From positions 1 to 43,146 of the forward strand of contig NZ_QWLD01000049.1 of NCBI RefSeq assembly GCF_003600155.1: a stretch of DNA of 43,146 nt. Direction: 5' to 3'. The stretch comes from Nesterenkonia muleiensis (lineage in GTDB: Bacteria; Actinomycetota; Actinomycetes; Actinomycetales; Micrococcaceae). Positions 40,725-43,146 of the stretch are shown here, piece after piece. Position numbers and translations under genes: made by a program. The number at the start of each line of letters is the position of its first letter. Within the stretch, counting starts at the first letter, position 1. A model generated the notes under the pieces. That model did not search any database and was not told the origin of the DNA. It worked only from the letters and a program-made list of their open reading frames with translations.

Positions 40725-41531
40725 TCAGACGGCAACAGTGGCCTTGATGGTGGGGTGCGGCTCATAGTTGAGCACCTCGAAATCCTCGTACTCGTAGTCG
40801 AAGATCGACTCCGGGTGCCGGGCCAGGCGCAGCTGCGGGTAGGGACGGGCGTCACGGGAGAGCTGCTGGCGCACCTGGTCGAGGTGATTGTCGTAGATGT
40901 GGCAGTCCCCGCCGGTCCAGATGAACTCGCCGGGTTCGAGTCCGGTCTGTTGGGCCAGCATGAGCGTCAGCAGCGAATAGCTGGCGATGTTGAACGGCAC
41001 ACCTAGGAACATATCCGCGCTGCGCTGGTAGAGCTGGCAGCTGAGTTTGCCGTCGGCCACGTAGAACTGGAAGAGGATATGGCAGGGCGGCAGCGCCATC
41101 TCCGCGACCTGTCCCGGGTTCCAGGCGCTGACCACATGTCGGCGCGAATCCGGGTTGGCGCGCAGCTGGTCCACCAGCTGGGTGATCTGGTCGATGAACC
41201 CGCCCTCAGGGGTGGGCCAGGACCGCCACTGCACCCCGTAGACCGGCCCGAGGTCGCCGTTCTCATCGGCCCACTCGTTCCAGATCCGCACTCCGCGCTC
41301 CTGCAGCCAGCGTACATTGGAGTCCCCGCGCAGGAACCACAGCAGCTCCAGGGCCACGGACTTGAAGTGGACTCGCTTGGTGGTGATCAGCGGGAAAGAA
41401 CGGCTGAGGTCGTAACGGATCTGGCGGCCGAAGACGCTGCGCGTTCCGGTGCCGGTGCGGTCGGACTTCTGCGCGCCGGTCTCCAGGACATCGGCCAGCA
41501 GGTCCTCATAGGCAGTGGGGATGGCGGTCAC
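40725..41531 (-). CDS. thyA: Thymidylate synthase
   Basis: A 268-residue ThyA that methylates dUMP to dTMP with methylene-tetrahydrofolate. Key parts: [51 protein letters not shown] and the active-site [13 protein letters not shown] (C150), then [20 protein letters not shown]. The length matches the E. coli enzyme (264). It lies between the GNAT gene, 10 bp upstream, and folA, which follows directly, and is probably the middle gene of a three-gene operon. Confidence 0.97.
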   Translation of the reverse strand: MTAIPTAYEDLLADVLETGAQKSDRTGTGTRSVFGRQIRYDLSRSFPLITTKRVHFKSVALELLWFLRGDSNVRWLQERGVRIWNEWADENGDLGPVYGVQWRSWPTPEGGFIDQITQLVDQLRANPDSRRHVVSAWNPGQVAEMALPPCHILFQFYVADGKLSCQLYQRSADMFLGVPFNIASYSLLTLMLAQQTGLEPGEFIWTGGDCHIYDNHLDQVRQQLSRDARPYPQLRLARHPESIFDYEYEDFEVLNYEPHPTIKATVAV

Positions 41532-41541
41532 GGTGCAGAGT

Positions 41542-41892
41542 CTACGCCAGCAGGGCCTGATGCTTGCGGTACTCGGGGTAGCGCGTCAGGTAATGGTCAA
41601 TGTAGGTGCATTCGGAGGTGAACTTCTTGCCTTCGGCCGCGAGGCTGTCCAGCAGCAAGGTGACCAGGGCGCGGGCGTATCCCTGCCTGCCGAAGCGTTC
41701 GTTGACGATGGTGTGCATCAGCAGCCACACCGGCTGGCCGCCAATGGTCTCCTCGGCGTAACCGACGAATCCGATGAAGGTTCGTTCGCCGCTGATCTCG
41801 TCCCATAGCTCGGCACGGCACCTGTCGGTGTCGATGACCAGCTCGGCGCCGGGGTGGACGTTCTTCTCTGCTGTCGCGGCATGCTTACCCAT
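41542..41892 (-). CDS. GNAT-type N-acetyltransferase (YjdJ/GCN5-like)
   Basis: A 116-residue small acetyltransferase-like protein. It has [40 protein letters not shown] and then the acetyl-CoA loop region [20 protein letters not shown] with the R/Q-x-x-G-x-A pattern, ending [18 protein letters not shown], a hallmark of the COG2388/YjdJ group. Function unknown; it starts the thyA-folA group. Confidence 0.85.
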   Translation of the reverse strand: MGKHAATAEKNVHPGAELVIDTDRCRAELWDEISGERTFIGFVGYAEETIGGQPVWLLMHTIVNERFGRQGYARALVTLLLDSLAAEGKKFTSECTYIDHYLTRYPEYRKHQALLA

Positions 41893-41989
41893 GTCACAAG
41901 CGTAGCCCCAGGTGTGAGACCTGTCACCGCCTCGCCGTCGGGGCCGACTCTTTAGGTGTGATGGCCGGCGTGAGCCGGCTGAGAGGCGA

Positions 41990-42004
41990 GCGGGGTCTCC
42001 CCGC
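41990..42004 (-). terminator. Possible terminator hairpin after mutT1-like gene
   Basis: The small inverted repeat GCGGGG-TCT-CCCCGC lies 14 bases past the Nudix gene's stop. A second inverted repeat with GCCGGC arms lies about 20 bases further on. No T-run is seen, so this is tentative. Confidence 0.35.
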
Positions 42005-42017
42005 CGCCGGGACCAAC

Positions 42018-43034
42018 TCAGTCCTCGTGCGGTTCGTAGACCTCGAATGAGACGATGCGCCCACCGCGCTCCACCGCCTGCTGAGCGACGACCACGCTGC
42101 CGGGCTTCAGATACGGGTCGTTCTGCGGAAGGGCGGCGCTCAGTCCGGGATCATCAGCCCAGTTGTTCAGTTCACCCAGCACGATCGGCAGCACTGGCCG
42201 GTGGGTGCACAGCAGGGAAGGCTGCACCCATTCCAGGGATCTGCGCACCCGGGAGGCTGTTCGGCCGGGGTTCTGCTTGGCCCGTTTCTCCGTCAGGGGC
42301 TTGCGGTACTTGATCCGGTGGCGGTGCTTCTTGACGTAGGGGGCTATGGTCTCCGCGCAGCGCTTCCACGGACTGGAGTGGATCTGCCGTGGACGCCAGG
42401 CGGTGAGCAGCCGTTCAACTGCCTTGGCCTGACGCTTTCCGGTGGCCGCCAGGGGCCGTTCGGACTCCGACTTGGACCACGAGGACCGCGGTTTGGCCTT
42501 GGCATGGCGCAGCACCACGAACGGCACGGTGCGCAGCGTGTTCTGCCTGTGCAGCTGTTCAAGCTCCGCCAACGGCCCGGAATCTCCGGAGTTGGTCAGC
42601 ATCTCCCGCGCCTGTCCGGGGCTCACCCAGCGGGCGTCGTCGCTCTCCTCGCCGTCGGGGCGCGGGTGACCCTCAAGGATCTCGGCTGCCCAGTACCAGA
42701 CCTCCTTGGTCCGCACCTCCGGCCCCGACTTGGTCCTCTTGGTGACCTCATAGCGGGTGATCGGCAGCGGCACGCCCAGCCTGACCTTGAGCCCGACCTC
42801 TTCGCCGACCTCGCGGACCGCGCATTCTGGCAGCGTCTCATCGGGGTCTAGCTTTCCCTTGGGGAATGACCAGTCGTCATAGCGCGGCCGGTGAATGACC
42901 AAAACCTGCAGATCACCGCGGTGCAGGCGCCAGACCAGGGCCCCGGCGGCAAGGATCTCAGCCTCAACTCCATCATCGGCAAGGGCGGACGTGCGCCGGC
43001 GCGGTACTTCAGTGAAGGACTCCGAAGTGGTCAC
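42018..43034 (-). CDS. MutT1-like Nudix hydrolase fused to histidine phosphatase
   Basis: A 338-residue two-domain protein. The N-terminal Nudix domain has the complete box GKLDPDETLPECAVREVGEE at residues 60-79 continuing VGL. The C-terminal domain is a SixA-like histidine phosphatase with VVLRHAKAK (R176, H177) and a later conserved histidine in LLCTHRPVLP. This layout matches mycobacterial MutT1, which hydrolyses 8-oxo-dGTP or diadenosine polyphosphates and protects DNA and nucleotide pools from oxidation. I use the ATG at 43034; the N-terminal 25 residues are a variable lead-in. Confidence 0.92.
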   Translation of the reverse strand: MTTSESFTEVPRRRTSALADDGVEAEILAAGALVWRLHRGDLQVLVIHRPRYDDWSFPKGKLDPDETLPECAVREVGEEVGLKVRLGVPLPITRYEVTKRTKSGPEVRTKEVWYWAAEILEGHPRPDGEESDDARWVSPGQAREMLTNSGDSGPLAELEQLHRQNTLRTVPFVVLRHAKAKPRSSWSKSESERPLAATGKRQAKAVERLLTAWRPRQIHSSPWKRCAETIAPYVKKHRHRIKYRKPLTEKRAKQNPGRTASRVRRSLEWVQPSLLCTHRPVLPIVLGELNNWADDPGLSAALPQNDPYLKPGSVVVAQQAVERGGRIVSFEVYEPHED

Positions 43035-43095
43035 GACTGAAAGATACCAGTGCTGGTCCCGCTGGCGGGCAGAGCCCGCTCAGTCCCCGACGTGG

Positions 43096-43125
43096 CCCGC
43101 ACAGACGCTGACGCGTCTGCACGGG
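43096..43125. terminator. Hairpin near window end
   Basis: The inverted repeat CAGACGC-TGAC-GCGTCTG (43102-43119) is extended outside a CA/CA mismatch by CCCG and CGGG. It may end transcription of a gene beyond the window, or lie in the 5' region of the mutT1-like gene. The direct repeat GACGT flanks it (43089 and 43131). Confidence 0.45.
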
Positions 43126-43146
43126 TCCCAGACGTCGCGGCTCCCC

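Noticed and set aside
43096-43125. A riboswitch or attenuator for the mutT1-like gene
   Set aside because: Only one GC-rich hairpin is visible and the sequence ends soon after, so a plain terminator of a neighbouring gene is simpler.
1-43146. CRISPR arrays, tRNA or rRNA genes, phage or plasmid modules
   Set aside because: No regularly spaced repeats, no tRNA cloverleaf-like or rRNA sequence, and no integrase, capsid or replication genes were seen on reading both strands.

Overview
This is a 43 kb high-GC chromosomal window from an actinobacterium, most likely order Micrococcales, family Micrococcaceae or close to it (a Nesterenkonia-like organism would fit). The basis is the GC-rich codon use, frequent GTG starts, a mutT1-type Nudix/phosphatase fusion, an RskA-type anti-sigma factor next to an ECF sigma factor, a HadA/HadB dehydratase pair, a long MurB and an Asd of the type known from Arthrobacter relatives. 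Several exported proteins are very acidic, which suggests a salt-tolerant lifestyle (inference). I saw no tRNA, rRNA, CRISPR array or phage module.

Layout. (1) 67-896: internally deleted, frameshifted IS30-family remnant. (2) 1142-5946: SDR/DUF2867 protein, DNA photolyase, a YeeZ-like epimerase and a TspO-type membrane protein. (3) 5980-9000: RskA-like anti-sigma and ECF sigma factor, divergent from a CHRD-domain protein and a class F sortase. (4) 9034-10815: DoxX and a succinate-semialdehyde-type dehydrogenase. (5) 10986-12213: small membrane protein, HadA and HadB. (6) 12307-17693: an amino-acid ABC importer, a strong shared terminator and a convergent MetNIQ methionine importer. (7) 17859-21114: MurB, a CysA-type thiosulfate sulfurtransferase and an aldo/keto reductase. 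(8) 21176-29741: an organosulfur-acquisition locus made of an FMN-dependent monooxygenase (NtaA/SnaA/DszA family), a DszC/SfnB-type flavin oxygenase and a peptide/nickel-type ABC importer. (9) 29742-36116: an eroded island with an IS1182-family remnant, a LacI-regulated symporter/nitrilase cassette, an IS3-like remnant and a dead ABC ATPase. (10) 36117-43034: housekeeping genes including an SseA-type sulfurtransferase, Asd, FolA, ThyA and MutT1.

The most notable finding is in the sulfur locus. The two oxygenase genes each carry their own copy of the same control cassette: a 35-bp palindromic site over the promoter, followed by a SAM-I (S-box) riboswitch whose P1 stem runs into the Shine-Dalgarno sequence. 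The cassette similarity continues into the first codons of two unrelated proteins. A diverged form of the palindrome, without a riboswitch, lies upstream of metQNI. This suggests a local sulfur regulon with a protein regulator plus a SAM riboswitch, controlling methionine import and organosulfur scavenging.

Three IS remnants (IS30, IS1182, IS3-like) have all lost internal catalytic sequence; two of them keep recognisable ends. The nitrilase cassette lies between two of them. All function calls rest on motifs and family recognition from reading the sequence; no database search was run.
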